A stretch of DNA of 64,000 nucleotides from CAZYME01 sp964648115. GTDB taxonomy: Bacteria > Pseudomonadota > Gammaproteobacteria > Legionellales > Legionellaceae. Below the pieces are notes generated by a model. That model was not told the DNA's origin, searched no databases, and saw nothing but the letters and a program-made list of their open reading frames with translations. Position 1 is the first letter of the stretch. Every line of letters begins with the position of its first letter. Shown here one piece after another: positions 45,160 to 54,467 of this stretch. Position numbers and translations under genes: made by a program. The DNA lies in contig CAZYME010000004.1 of the NCBI GenBank assembly GCA_964648115.1, positions 45,516 to 109,515 on the forward strand. The letters are read 5' to 3'.

Positions 45160-45263
45160 ATAGCTTACCCATAAATATGCCCCTGAATTTCCTTCGGGAA
45201 CATTTGTTTTGATGCAACTCGGCTTAACCACCAACAAACAATGATATCCATCACACAATATGG

Positions 45264-45269
45264 TATAAT
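45264..45269 (+). promoter_or_regulatory. Extended -10 promoter of the kinase-like gene
   Basis: TGGTATAAT (TGN plus TATAAT at 45264-45269) lies 31 bases before the ATG at 45301. The -35 region is poor, as allowed for extended -10 promoters. Confidence 0.55.
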
Positions 45270-45300
45270 TAATGAACAACATGTTGGTTACTAAGTACCT

Positions 45301-46515
45301 ATGCAGACCCAAACTGAAGTGACACAAATTGAAATGCAAAGGATAAAAAGGGATATCCCTGGGGTAGAATCCTTCCTGAAGGAAATTACTGGGCCTGATG
45401 GTATTATCAATCTTTCCACCTTAAAGAAATTTGGTGGTGGTGGTACACACGCTATTTATAGATCAGATAAATGTCCTGAGCTGCTGTTAAAAGTTATGCA
45501 TCGATCAGTTGGCAAGAGTACTACTGAACTATCTCAAGATTTACAAAAATTGGATAAACAATATTCTGCTCTTTATGAAGCATTCGATGAATCGCGTTGT
45601 ATCATTGAGAAACGATCCATACAAACAATAGAAACTAGTGATACGGGTGGGTCTGCTCAACAAGCAATTGTTTCCGTAGTTGCGTTTGATCCATGCTTTC
45701 AAAGTGGAGAAAAATTTGGCTTTAATGTTGAATCCGAGGAATCAAATGAGAGCCTCATCAGTTCGAAACGCTATTTATATGAGCAGACTAATAGATCTCT
45801 CCTAGGAAACATTGATAAGCCCCATCCTTACGTGATAAGAAATTATCCCCTATTAAATAAAAACTTCGAAAAGATTTTTAAATTACTTGATACCGAGCCA
45901 AGTTTGTCAGTAGCAATGCAAGAGTTTCTAACCAAATATAAATTGTATTATAAAAAAGAAGGGATTTTGCTTGATACAATTGGTTTTGACAATGTTCTCT
46001 TTTATAAAAATGCTGAGGGTTGGCAATTCAAGCTTGGTAGTGTAATAAAACATGATACTGGTGCTTTAACAAAGAAAATGCTTGAGGAAATCATTAAAAA
46101 TCCAACGATAGTGAATGAGTCATTTGAATCGCACACATCCATTTATTACATGCCAGCCTGCATTCGAGCGTTGAATGCTTGTGCTGAGAAGGTCGGAATC
46201 GACAGGATTATCGATGATATCATTATAGATGATAAAACAATTGACGCTTTGGCGAGGATTCATCTACAAATGGGAATGGGTCGTCGGGCTGCTGGTTGTG
46301 CAGAAGAAGGGAAATTTTCTGCAGCTTTAGAATTGTATCTTCAATATAAACCAGATGAAAAATCAGATGAAACCATAGGCAGAGATATCATGGGCACCTC
46401 CTATTGGAATTTTATTAAAAAAGGGGGGGAAGAAACATCTCGGAGTGAAGTTGAAGCCTATCTTAATATTCTACTCGATGAGCGCAACAAATTTCCTGAT
46501 TTTAGACAAAAATAG
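45301..46515 (+). CDS. Unrecognised protein with protein-kinase-like features, effector candidate
   Basis: A 404-residue soluble protein. Residues 45-70 read FGGGGTHAIYRSDKCPELLLKVMHR, like a glycine-rich loop and the lysine strand of a kinase. Residues about 215-245 read LLDTIGFDNVLFYKNAEGWQFKLGSVIKHD, which could be a degenerate catalytic loop and metal strand (no DFG). Residues about 300-345 look like a TPR-type helix pair. Related folds occur among Legionella effectors. The TAG stop is overlapped by a GTG start of the next frame. Confidence 0.6.
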   Translation: MQTQTEVTQIEMQRIKRDIPGVESFLKEITGPDGIINLSTLKKFGGGGTHAIYRSDKCPELLLKVMHRSVGKSTTELSQDLQKLDKQYSALYEAFDESRCIIEKRSIQTIETSDTGGSAQQAIVSVVAFDPCFQSGEKFGFNVESEESNESLISSKRYLYEQTNRSLLGNIDKPHPYVIRNYPLLNKNFEKIFKLLDTEPSLSVAMQEFLTKYKLYYKKEGILLDTIGFDNVLFYKNAEGWQFKLGSVIKHDTGALTKKMLEEIIKNPTIVNESFESHTSIYYMPACIRALNACAEKVGIDRIIDDIIIDDKTIDALARIHLQMGMGRRAAGCAEEGKFSAALELYLQYKPDEKSDETIGRDIMGTSYWNFIKKGGEETSRSEVEAYLNILLDERNKFPDFRQK

Positions 46516-46739
46516 TGGAAGAGGCTATTGAAGGCCTTGCTGAAAAATTAGTACTGATCGATAGTATAAATGCTCCAGAAGAGCCTAAAGAGACTGCGCG
46601 AGAATTAATAAAACGATATAGAGATATATTAGATAGTGCAAGGCGTAACGAGGCATCTCCTTCAGTGGCTATAGTAGCGGAGCATACCTCTTCACTATCT
46701 CCTTTTCAAACCACACTAAAACCTAAGCCTCAAGGCTAA
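46515..46739 (+). CDS. Small coupled or frameshifted continuation of the kinase-like gene
   Basis: A 74-residue frame begins with GTG overlapping the TAG of the upstream gene (TAGTG). It is helical and charged (EEAIEGLAEKLVLIDSINAPEEPKETARELIKRYRDIL) with a Pro/Ser-rich tail and looks like a natural C-terminal extension of the upstream product. The upstream gene ends in a run of five A, so a sequencing, mutational or programmed frameshift could join them; no independent ribosome site is seen. Confidence 0.5.
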   Translation: MEEAIEGLAEKLVLIDSINAPEEPKETARELIKRYRDILDSARRNEASPSVAIVAEHTSSLSPFQTTLKPKPQG

Positions 46740-47134
46740 AAGGTTTTGAGAAGTATTTGACGGGATCGTTCAGGGCATGACCCCACTGACTGTATAAAAC
46801 ATCGTGTTATATTGATAATGGTTCCTGTCTTTCATGCAATTATATCAAGCTATTTTAATGGTCACTTACCCACTTCTACCGTTACGGGTATTGTTAACTT
46901 GCTTACTGATTCGCGACTAATCTTGGAAATAACAGCTGTTGCTTATGTGTAGTGTTAAAGAATCAATGGGGGAGCCCATTGTTGTTTCGAAGACGATTGT
47001 TAGGAGAATGGGTCTATTTCATATGCTTGCTGAGGGTAGAATACTGCCACTAGATCAATAGATTTTCTATGTGAGTCACTTTGGTTCAAAATGTGTTAAA
47101 CTTATCACCATGTTTTATAGTTGATAAGTATTGC
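46740..47134. other. 395-base stretch with an SDR ghost
   Basis: No intact gene. Bases 46793-46818 match 43747-43773 downstream of the SDR gene, and 46813-46834 match 44108-44128 inside the SDR gene in the same orientation. The two pieces join at the shared heptamer TTGATAA. The rest is unassigned. Confidence 0.55.
46793..46834. pseudogene. Internally deleted ghost of the SDR region
   Basis: Two short matches to the SDR locus (26 and about 21 bases) lie in the same order and orientation but without the 335 bases that separate them at 43.8-44.1 kb. The junction has TTGATAA in common, so a microhomology deletion in a former second copy is the simplest reading. Confidence 0.55.
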
Positions 47135-49273
47135 ATGAAGTTTAAAAGAAAACCTAAAGTTCAAACATACTGGCCTAAGATCAATTGGTACTCAAATAAA
47201 AGACTACTAATTATAAGTTTATTTGCACTATTATTTTCTTTTAATACAGTGAGTTACAGCCGGGTCCAAAATCCAACTAATGAAAATAAAACTTCAGAAA
47301 TACTCCCTCAACCTTTAACGGCACTTCCTGCCGTTAAAGGAACAAAAACCATTACAACAAGTTGGCTGCTAAATAATCATTTGGTTGATCTTGATCCCGC
47401 AACCATCAGTTGGCTTGATAACAAAAATATTATTTATTCCATACCTTCTATGGACGGAAATCAAGACCGATCTTTTGAAATTATAAATATTGATACTAAT
47501 AAAAGACGCGTATTAGGAGCCGGGGCGGATCCCATAGTGTCACCTGATAAGCAATGGATAGCATTTGTTCGAGGTAAGGATAAAGCGAGGCAGTTATGGA
47601 TCATGGATAGAGCCGGGCAAAATCTTAAACAAATATCACATGTGAAAGAAGGGTTATTTCCATCAAATTTTTTTACTAGATATATATGGTCTAAAGATTC
47701 TAAACGTATCGTATTATTGTATAAGCAGAATTACATGGATGGAGTTCCCGATACAATTACTCCTCCCAGTAACGTTGAATTAATTGATGTTGGAACTGGG
47801 CAAACCACTTCTTTAGGTTGTTTTGATAACAGAATTAAAGATTTTTCTTGGATACCTAATAGTAATCAAATTCTTTTTACTCAAGAGCGTATGGGTTTTG
47901 AACACAAGGACAATATCGATTATGAATTAATTTCGACATTGAATATTAAAAATAAAAAAATACGTATTTTGGCCAAATTTAATGGATGGCAACAACTACT
48001 TTCTCCCCAAGCTTCTCCTGATGGAAAATTGATTGCTTTATTATACGATCCAGAAAGCCCTCTATTTGACGTTACACAAAATATTGGACTCATTAAGAAT
48101 GATAGTGAGTCAAACAATGATTCACCAGAAATAATGCGCTTAACACAAGGTTTGAAATTTAATTCACTGATTTGGTCACCGAATGGAGCGAAAATCTATG
48201 CCATTAGAAGTTATGGTGCATATAGGCAAATTTATTCTGTAGGGATAAAAACCAAGGAAAAAACTCAGATTACATTTGGTGCAAAATCAATACAAAGCTT
48301 TTCTGTTTCACCAGACGGCTCTCATATAGCTTGGGTTGATATGAATGCACATGGTGAGCAGGCTGTTCGGGTTGCGTTAAGCAATGGTGATGAAGTAAAA
48401 ATCGTATCCACTATTTCTAACGTGCCCAAGGAATTTTCTTTATCTGAAGTCCGTGAAATTAAATGGAACTCTCCTGATTATCCAGTTCCCATGCGAGGGT
48501 TATTATTAATGCCTCTAAATTATCAAAAAGGAAAGCATTATCCACTTCTTGTTGATATCCATGGTGGCGGTCGAAGCGCAACGCTGCTTCTAAGATTTGG
48601 TGGGGGTTTATTAGGCACCACACCGCTAGAGTGGCAAATTTGGACAGCAAAAAATTATGCTGTATTTGTTCCTGAGTTTCGCTCATCTGGTTCGTTTGGA
48701 TCACTGGCTATGACGCGAGATCATTTTAAAAATCATGAGTTATTGTTTGGAGATTTACGAGATATTAATGCTGGGGTTGATTATTTAATTAAGCAAGGGA
48801 TTGCAGATAAGAATCGTTTGGCGATTGTTGGACATAGTGCAGGTGCAAGGCGTGCAAATTTATTAGTCACCATTTCTCACAAATACCAAGCTGTTGTTTC
48901 TCATGAAGGATGGGCAGATGATTATATTTCTGCAATCAATAATCCTACTTATACACTCTTTTATCCAGAAATGGGTGGGTCTCCTTCGGATGTGCCAGAA
49001 AACTATTTGAAAGACTCAGCACTTACTCGCGCTAAGGAAGCAACTACTCCTATATTATTTCTCATGGGAAACCCAAAGTTGGGTGGGGCTGATCCTGATG
49101 GCACTGCATCCAAGTTGTTTCATCTATTTAGGCAACAAGGTGTAGAGACGGAATATATTTATTATCCAGATGAAGGGCATATTTTTACAAAAACCAAGAA
49201 TAAAAAAGATTCTTTTGAACGCGCTATAAAGTGGATTGATGATCTTTTAATCCCCAGCCACCAAATAAGTTGA
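47135..49273 (+). CDS. S9-family serine peptidase (acylaminoacyl/dipeptidyl-peptidase-like)
   Basis: A 712-residue protein with an N-terminal signal/anchor helix (RLLIISLFALLFSFNTVSYS), a TolB/WD40-type beta-propeller (about 75-440; repeats such as ADPIVSPDKQWIAFVRGKDK and KSIQSFSVSPDGSHIAWVD) and a prolyl-oligopeptidase catalytic domain: YPLLVDIHGGG, GHSAGARRAN with the nucleophile Ser, and the final His in YYPDEGHIF. It would cleave short peptides in the periplasm or at the membrane. ATG 47135 is preferred to TTG 47081. It lies upstream of a peptide-type ABC transporter gene. Confidence 0.9.
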   Translation: MKFKRKPKVQTYWPKINWYSNKRLLIISLFALLFSFNTVSYSRVQNPTNENKTSEILPQPLTALPAVKGTKTITTSWLLNNHLVDLDPATISWLDNKNIIYSIPSMDGNQDRSFEIINIDTNKRRVLGAGADPIVSPDKQWIAFVRGKDKARQLWIMDRAGQNLKQISHVKEGLFPSNFFTRYIWSKDSKRIVLLYKQNYMDGVPDTITPPSNVELIDVGTGQTTSLGCFDNRIKDFSWIPNSNQILFTQERMGFEHKDNIDYELISTLNIKNKKIRILAKFNGWQQLLSPQASPDGKLIALLYDPESPLFDVTQNIGLIKNDSESNNDSPEIMRLTQGLKFNSLIWSPNGAKIYAIRSYGAYRQIYSVGIKTKEKTQITFGAKSIQSFSVSPDGSHIAWVDMNAHGEQAVRVALSNGDEVKIVSTISNVPKEFSLSEVREIKWNSPDYPVPMRGLLLMPLNYQKGKHYPLLVDIHGGGRSATLLLRFGGGLLGTTPLEWQIWTAKNYAVFVPEFRSSGSFGSLAMTRDHFKNHELLFGDLRDINAGVDYLIKQGIADKNRLAIVGHSAGARRANLLVTISHKYQAVVSHEGWADDYISAINNPTYTLFYPEMGGSPSDVPENYLKDSALTRAKEATTPILFLMGNPKLGGADPDGTASKLFHLFRQQGVETEYIYYPDEGHIFTKTKNKKDSFERAIKWIDDLLIPSHQIS

Positions 49274-49310
49274 TTTTATTTAGTTGAATATTAACAAAAT
49301 TAATAAAAAA

Positions 49311-49338
49311 TTGACTTTATTTTATTTTTATTTAAAAT
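49311..49338 (+). promoter_or_regulatory. Putative promoter of the SbmA-like transporter gene
   Basis: TTGACT (49311-49316), a 16-base spacer and TAAAAT (49333-49338) in an A/T-rich tract precede the ATG at 49390, which has AAGGAAA upstream. Confidence 0.5.
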
Positions 49339-49389
49339 AAAGCATGTTTTAGTTGTTTATTATATAAGTCCAATCCAAGGAAACATAAA

Positions 49390-51180
49390 ATGTATAAATT
49401 ATTCAAAGAGTATTTTTTCCAATCGGACGAGCGTGTATCAGCCATTTTGCTTTTGCTAGGCTCAATACTTACAGTGGTTGCCATGGTTGCTCTCATGGCC
49501 ATGATGGCTAATTGGAGCATTGGATTCTGGGCGGCCCTTACTGAAGCGAGTTATCCACTATTCATAACAAGTCTGCAAACGCTACTTGGTTTGACAATAA
49601 GCATTGCTGGAGTGAGTATTTTAAAAGACTATCTTGTGGGCGTACTTACCATAAACTGGCGAGAGTGGTTAACAAAAAAATTGGTGGATAAATATACTTC
49701 ACCAGAAGAAGAAAATAATTATTTGGAACTAGAGCGACATCCTTCCCAAATTGATCAACCAGCCCAACGGATTCAAGAAAGCGTCCCAGCTTTTGTCGAG
49801 AAAACACTAAAATTAGGCCTTGGCTTACTACAATCAATATTGACCTGTGCCATGTTTATCGGAAATTTATGGGTGCTTGGTGGCGCCGCAAAATTCGCTC
49901 TATTAGGCTTAAGCATTACCATTCCTGGCTATTTAGTATGGGTTGCTATTCTCTTTGCTCTTGTAACAACTTTGATAACACATTTCATAGGCAGAGCTTT
50001 AGGAGGCTTGTCTAGTGAACAGCAAAGCCTTGAGGCTGATTTTCGAAGTGATGTGGAGGTATTGAGCAATCAGGCGGAAAGCATCGCGCAAGACCATGGA
50101 GAAACCTACTTTAGACAATCATTGTTGGGCAAATTAAAATCAATTTGTAGAAACGCATATGCAATCCTCCATGTAAAACTAGGTCTAACGGCATTTAATA
50201 GTTTGTATCAACAAATTGCATATGTTTTCCCCTATATTGTAGCGGCACCTCTGTATTTTGCGAAGCAAACAACCTTAGGGCAGTTGATGGATATTGCATT
50301 TTCATTTGCCCAAATTCAACTTTCATTAAGTTGGTTTAGCGACTCATATTCAGAGCTAGCTTCCTATGGAGCTAACGTTAAACGTATAGTTGAACTTGAA
50401 AATGTCATGTCTGATGAAGGCTTGGTAGCAACAGACAGAGCTATCGTTGTTCAAGCGGAGCCAGAGAGCACAACATTAAGCGTGCAAAATCTCAATTTAG
50501 CAAGACCATCAAGCACAAATCATATTATGAGTGAGTTAAATTTAACATTTCGTCCTGGAGAAAATACCTTAATTAAAGGCAGATCAGGTATGGGTAAAAG
50601 CACCTTATTTAAGGCTATAGCTGGAGCATGGAGATATGGCGATGGCGGTATATCGGTTCCAGACTCAGCAAGCATGGTTTTTCTGCCTCAGAGACCTGTG
50701 CTACACGATAACACACTAAAAGCAGTTTTAGCTTATCCTCAGCCTGTGAGTACTTATACAGACGAGGAATATGAAACTGCACTACGTGCAGTAGGGGGTA
50801 CAGATGAATGTGTTGCTGCACTAAATACCCATGCGTCATGGTCAAAGAGACTATCACCAGGGGAGCAACAACGTATCTCTTTTGCACGAGCGGTACTCCA
50901 AAGACCAGATTGGTTATTTTTAGATGAAGCAACATCTGCAATGGATGAAGAGTCCGAGCGAGACATGTATAGTCTTGTAAGGGAGCAATTAACCGACACG
51001 ACATTTATTAGTATCGCGCACCGCTCTACTGTCGAGGAGCATCATACTAGAGTAGTCCCCCTCAGTGCGGGCGAGCCAGGAGCCGCAACACAGCCACCTA
51101 ATACGCATGCTTTCTTTGCACGACGCGCACCAGTAGCAGCTGCTAATGATGAAGGCGTATTATTGGTAAACACACTCTAA
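49390..51180 (+). CDS. SbmA/BacA-like ABC transporter with fused ATPase
   Basis: A 596-residue protein. TM domain 1-330 matches the SbmA/BacA/ABCD group (LVGVLTINWREWLTKKLVDKY; FRSDVEVLSNQAESIAQDHGE; SWFSDSYSELASYGANVKRI). The ATPase domain has Walker A GRSGMGKST, signature LSPGEQQR, Walker B WLFLDEATSAMD and His in ISIAHRS. Relatives import peptides, peptide antibiotics or cobalamin. It ends with an extra about 40-residue tail. Confidence 0.9.
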   Translation: MYKLFKEYFFQSDERVSAILLLLGSILTVVAMVALMAMMANWSIGFWAALTEASYPLFITSLQTLLGLTISIAGVSILKDYLVGVLTINWREWLTKKLVDKYTSPEEENNYLELERHPSQIDQPAQRIQESVPAFVEKTLKLGLGLLQSILTCAMFIGNLWVLGGAAKFALLGLSITIPGYLVWVAILFALVTTLITHFIGRALGGLSSEQQSLEADFRSDVEVLSNQAESIAQDHGETYFRQSLLGKLKSICRNAYAILHVKLGLTAFNSLYQQIAYVFPYIVAAPLYFAKQTTLGQLMDIAFSFAQIQLSLSWFSDSYSELASYGANVKRIVELENVMSDEGLVATDRAIVVQAEPESTTLSVQNLNLARPSSTNHIMSELNLTFRPGENTLIKGRSGMGKSTLFKAIAGAWRYGDGGISVPDSASMVFLPQRPVLHDNTLKAVLAYPQPVSTYTDEEYETALRAVGGTDECVAALNTHASWSKRLSPGEQQRISFARAVLQRPDWLFLDEATSAMDEESERDMYSLVREQLTDTTFISIAHRSTVEEHHTRVVPLSAGEPGAATQPPNTHAFFARRAPVAAANDEGVLLVNTL

Positions 51181-51201
51181 AGCTATGATCGGGTCATAGC
51201 T
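51181..51201. terminator. Hairpin between convergent genes
   Basis: AGCTATGA and TCATAGCT form a perfect 8-bp stem around TCGGG, starting at the base after the ABC transporter stop. It separates convergent genes. The trailing sequence is A-rich, not T-rich, so efficiency is uncertain. Confidence 0.5.
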
Positions 51202-51231
51202 AAAATAAATCACGAGATAGCGTGTGAATAA

Positions 51232-54159
51232 TTAACTAGGCTTAAAAGTTTGCGTACAATCACCCAGAGAAGGTAATGACCGTCTCGTAGCATCATCACT
51301 AGGCGTGCTAAATACCGGGCCACCGCTTCCAGAAATCATTCGTGCAAAGGAATTTGGTGTTGCCGCTGCACCCATCAAATGAGGATGTTCTTCAACAATG
51401 GTTGTTAAATTTCTAAGTGTTTCATCGTTAAAAGTTTGAGCCATGTGTGGAGGTAGACCATTTACAGTTCGTGAATAGGCTGTTAATGTCGCCTCTAATT
51501 GAGCAATCCGTAAAGCATCCGCTCTCCGTACATCATGCTCTTGCATTCCCCTAGGAACAGGTACCACTTCATTGCGATCAACGGCAGTGGGTCGATACTC
51601 ATCTAACAAATCTTGAAGCTCATTCAAAGCTGCGCCAAGTAGCTGATTTGAAGCGGTTGATCTCAAAGAAGTGACTAATGGTGGTAATCGTGTCTCAAGC
51701 AAGCTAATAAACCTCTTTAAATCCATAAATAATTCATTACCAAGTAATGACGGATTATTTGCTAAATAATCTAACCAGTCATGACGGGATAAAGGGAGAT
51801 TACTTCCATGTACTAAACGATACAAATCGTGAGGCTGTGAATAAACGTCGGGAAAAGCCAGTGCTAACAAAGCTTTTAACCTCTTAAAGTTGGCATCAAA
51901 TGCTACGATTGCTTTTCCTAACGCTGACTTGTGGTCTGACTCAAATTGTTGTCTAACCGATTCGTTGAACTCCTCTCGTAACATTTTATAAGTTTCTGTG
52001 ACAAATTGATTGGCAAGGGTATTGATTGCATCAATATCTACTCTTTTTGCACGATTGTCTCCCATGTCTGGAGAGAAAGTATCAATACATCCCTTTTCTT
52101 TACTTGTTTTAGGGATATAAATCTGATTAACCCAACTACATCTTTTATGTGATCCTCCACCAAACTGGACTGTATCAACGCCTCCTATCGGTCTTGTGCC
52201 GCCTACCCAAAACAACCATTCGGATTCACCCGGGGTGTAAATAGGCATCTGGTAAGGCAAACAAACAGAATAACAGAGACGATCTTCAATCCATAATTGC
52301 AAGTGAAACTCTGTATTATCTTTTGTAAAATATTCAAATTTCAGTTGTAACTTATTTAACTCAACTGCATGTTGAACATCTTTGGATAATGTCTTTAAAA
52401 TTCGCGCAATCAGCTCTGGCGTGATCGGTAATAACTTGCCCGGGCAGCCTGGAGCAGGGTACATAACGTTTGCACCTAAGCGCTCATATTTTTTAGTGGA
52501 GGCCTGAAACTCATCTTCTATTGTTTTCACATATTTATCTCGAGCTGATATAGATTGCCCAGCCGTTGACGTGCCCATTCCTGAATTCAAAGAAGGTACA
52601 CAAGTATTTGAAAAGCTTCCATCTGAAACTCTACTTTCTGCACGAAACCACTCATACCTATATTCTCCTCCTTTCCAATTAGGCTCTATCTTTTGACTAT
52701 TAAACTCTTGAATATCATGCGCTTGTTGTTTGGTTTGTGCTTGGCGGGTGGCTAATTCAAATCCTTCAGATTTTTGAGTTTGAAATGTCGCCAGAACCTT
52801 TTCATAAGCTTGTTGAAAAAGCAGTGCGCTCGTTTTGATTTGCCCTAATAATGCAATATAAAGCTTTGGTTCTCGAAGAGGGATAAGAGCCTCTTGCACT
52901 GCACTAAACTCAGCCACAACTTCATTTATTTTTTGCATCTCTGTTTTTGAAATGTGCAATGCTAATGGATCAGCCGAAGTTGAATAGCGTCTACGATTGA
53001 TTAAAATTAATGCCATTGAAGCATAGCAGAGTAAAATAGGGTTACTCATGGCTGCTTCTAACCGATGACCCATTGTCGCTGCTGCATAAGCACGAATAGA
53101 ATTAATTTGATAGTTAACCCAAAGTCCAGAGTGTTTCACCGGTTGCCATTTCGCTATTTCACCGTCAGGTAAATTGATTAAAGACCCAGCCAGTTCTTTT
53201 TGCTTAGTGGAAATATGAATTGCAGCCAACAATTGATTACTTAACTTCGAGAATTCTTCATAAGTCATATAACCCGCACTAATATTATACAAAACAGGAT
53301 TAATCAATTCAGATAATTTTCTAACCTCTCGCTGAGTTTCACTATCCGTAAATTCCCTTGCCAAATCTGTAATGGATTGATTAATACTGCTTAACGTATG
53401 CTGTAATTGACTATGATTGGATGCCATCCCTCTGTGAATGTGCTCGAGTTTTTCAGCAATTTGCCCTGCCTCTTGATGCAATAGACCAAATTGAATCATG
53501 ATGTCGCTATTCATCATAAACAATTGAAATTGAATTTCATCGAACCGACGATGCATTTCTTCTCGAAGCTGGTGAATTTGCTGAGACAATACAGCAATTG
53601 CTTCCATGGTAGCTCTTTCAAATGTTATCCCTTTTTGTTTACGAAAAAGACTAGAAACTTGACCAATAGCAGTTAAAATGGCACTACCAAAACCAACAGG
53701 TGTAACGGCTCCTTCTGCAGCAAGCGGACCGTAACCAGCAAGACCAGCGACTTGTGTCCCAATATTGATAAAATGGCTAGAAATCACATGCACTTGGTTG
53801 GCTACTTCTGGAGATGCAAATGCGGCCACGGCCCCACAAACACCTTGAAAATCACTAACCATACGCATGAAATCATTGCGCTGAATATAGACTTGAGCCT
53901 TGGCATTTTTTAATTCACTCAATATCCGAAAACGATCTATACCTGTTGCACTTTGTAATTGTTCATGTAATTTAACAATCGCTTTTTCTCTTTCAAATCC
54001 GCTGATACTTTCCTGTGTGAAAGCATCGATAAGTCCCTGGGTCATTTTCCCAACTTCATCAATACTGTACCTTGATGTGTCGCCTTTGGGGGCGCTAAAC
54101 AAGCTATCCAATGCAGCTCTTTTAGTAGCAGATTGCGACGAAATTAAATCAATTATCAT
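51232..54159 (-). CDS. Unrecognised 975-residue helical protein, toxin/effector candidate
   Basis: A large soluble protein. After an N-terminal helical part, residues about 125-175 are hydrophobic and Gly/Ala-rich (GTQVAGLAGYGPLAAEGAVTPVGFGSAILTAIG). A long coiled coil follows (190-290: IHQLREEMHRRFDEIQFQLFMMNSD...HIHRGMASNHSQLQHTLSSINQSITDL). A beta-rich region with Cys and Gly lies at 600-710 (GGTRPIGGVDTVQFGGGSHKRCSW), then helices to the end. Hydrophobic hairpin plus coiled coil recalls alpha-helical pore-forming toxins, but I recognise no family. GAGGT precedes the ATG. Confidence 0.7.
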   Translation of the reverse strand: MIIDLISSQSATKRAALDSLFSAPKGDTSRYSIDEVGKMTQGLIDAFTQESISGFEREKAIVKLHEQLQSATGIDRFRILSELKNAKAQVYIQRNDFMRMVSDFQGVCGAVAAFASPEVANQVHVISSHFINIGTQVAGLAGYGPLAAEGAVTPVGFGSAILTAIGQVSSLFRKQKGITFERATMEAIAVLSQQIHQLREEMHRRFDEIQFQLFMMNSDIMIQFGLLHQEAGQIAEKLEHIHRGMASNHSQLQHTLSSINQSITDLAREFTDSETQREVRKLSELINPVLYNISAGYMTYEEFSKLSNQLLAAIHISTKQKELAGSLINLPDGEIAKWQPVKHSGLWVNYQINSIRAYAAATMGHRLEAAMSNPILLCYASMALILINRRRYSTSADPLALHISKTEMQKINEVVAEFSAVQEALIPLREPKLYIALLGQIKTSALLFQQAYEKVLATFQTQKSEGFELATRQAQTKQQAHDIQEFNSQKIEPNWKGGEYRYEWFRAESRVSDGSFSNTCVPSLNSGMGTSTAGQSISARDKYVKTIEDEFQASTKKYERLGANVMYPAPGCPGKLLPITPELIARILKTLSKDVQHAVELNKLQLKFEYFTKDNTEFHLQLWIEDRLCYSVCLPYQMPIYTPGESEWLFWVGGTRPIGGVDTVQFGGGSHKRCSWVNQIYIPKTSKEKGCIDTFSPDMGDNRAKRVDIDAINTLANQFVTETYKMLREEFNESVRQQFESDHKSALGKAIVAFDANFKRLKALLALAFPDVYSQPHDLYRLVHGSNLPLSRHDWLDYLANNPSLLGNELFMDLKRFISLLETRLPPLVTSLRSTASNQLLGAALNELQDLLDEYRPTAVDRNEVVPVPRGMQEHDVRRADALRIAQLEATLTAYSRTVNGLPPHMAQTFNDETLRNLTTIVEEHPHLMGAAATPNSFARMISGSGGPVFSTPSDDATRRSLPSLGDCTQTFKPS

Positions 54160-54467
54160 AATAATTACCTCAGTGAAAAAAAGGACTGTTATATGGCTGT
54201 GAATAAGAAAAAAAGCCGGATTGGTATACCCCCAATTCCTCTATTTCATCTTTATCCCACTAACAGTATTTTGAAAATGCTCATAGGTATTTTGGGGACC
54301 TTATTGTGCTGATTGAAAAAAAAGGGGTTACTCCGGAAGCATGTACTTGTGAATATGTTGTTTAAGTTGCATTATAAAAAAAGACGCAATTATGATCAAT
54401 TTTATTGCAAAGTATATTTTAAATTAGCCACAAATTATATGGCCAATTTAAGCTTATAGCGCTTCGG
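54160..54467. other. 308-base A/T-rich intergenic stretch
   Basis: No gene. It should hold the promoter of the 975-residue gene (minus strand) and the end of the next minus-strand gene. I see no clear terminator or repeat. Confidence 0.45.

Noticed and set aside
45133..45339. 68-codon minus-strand frame ending RWRYNETL
   Set aside because: Only the last residues resemble a GNAT and they come from the 48-base repeat; the rest covers the promoter of the kinase-like gene.
50615..51004. 129-codon minus-strand frame in the SbmA-like gene
   Set aside because: Lies wholly within the ATPase domain coding region; shadow of conserved codons.
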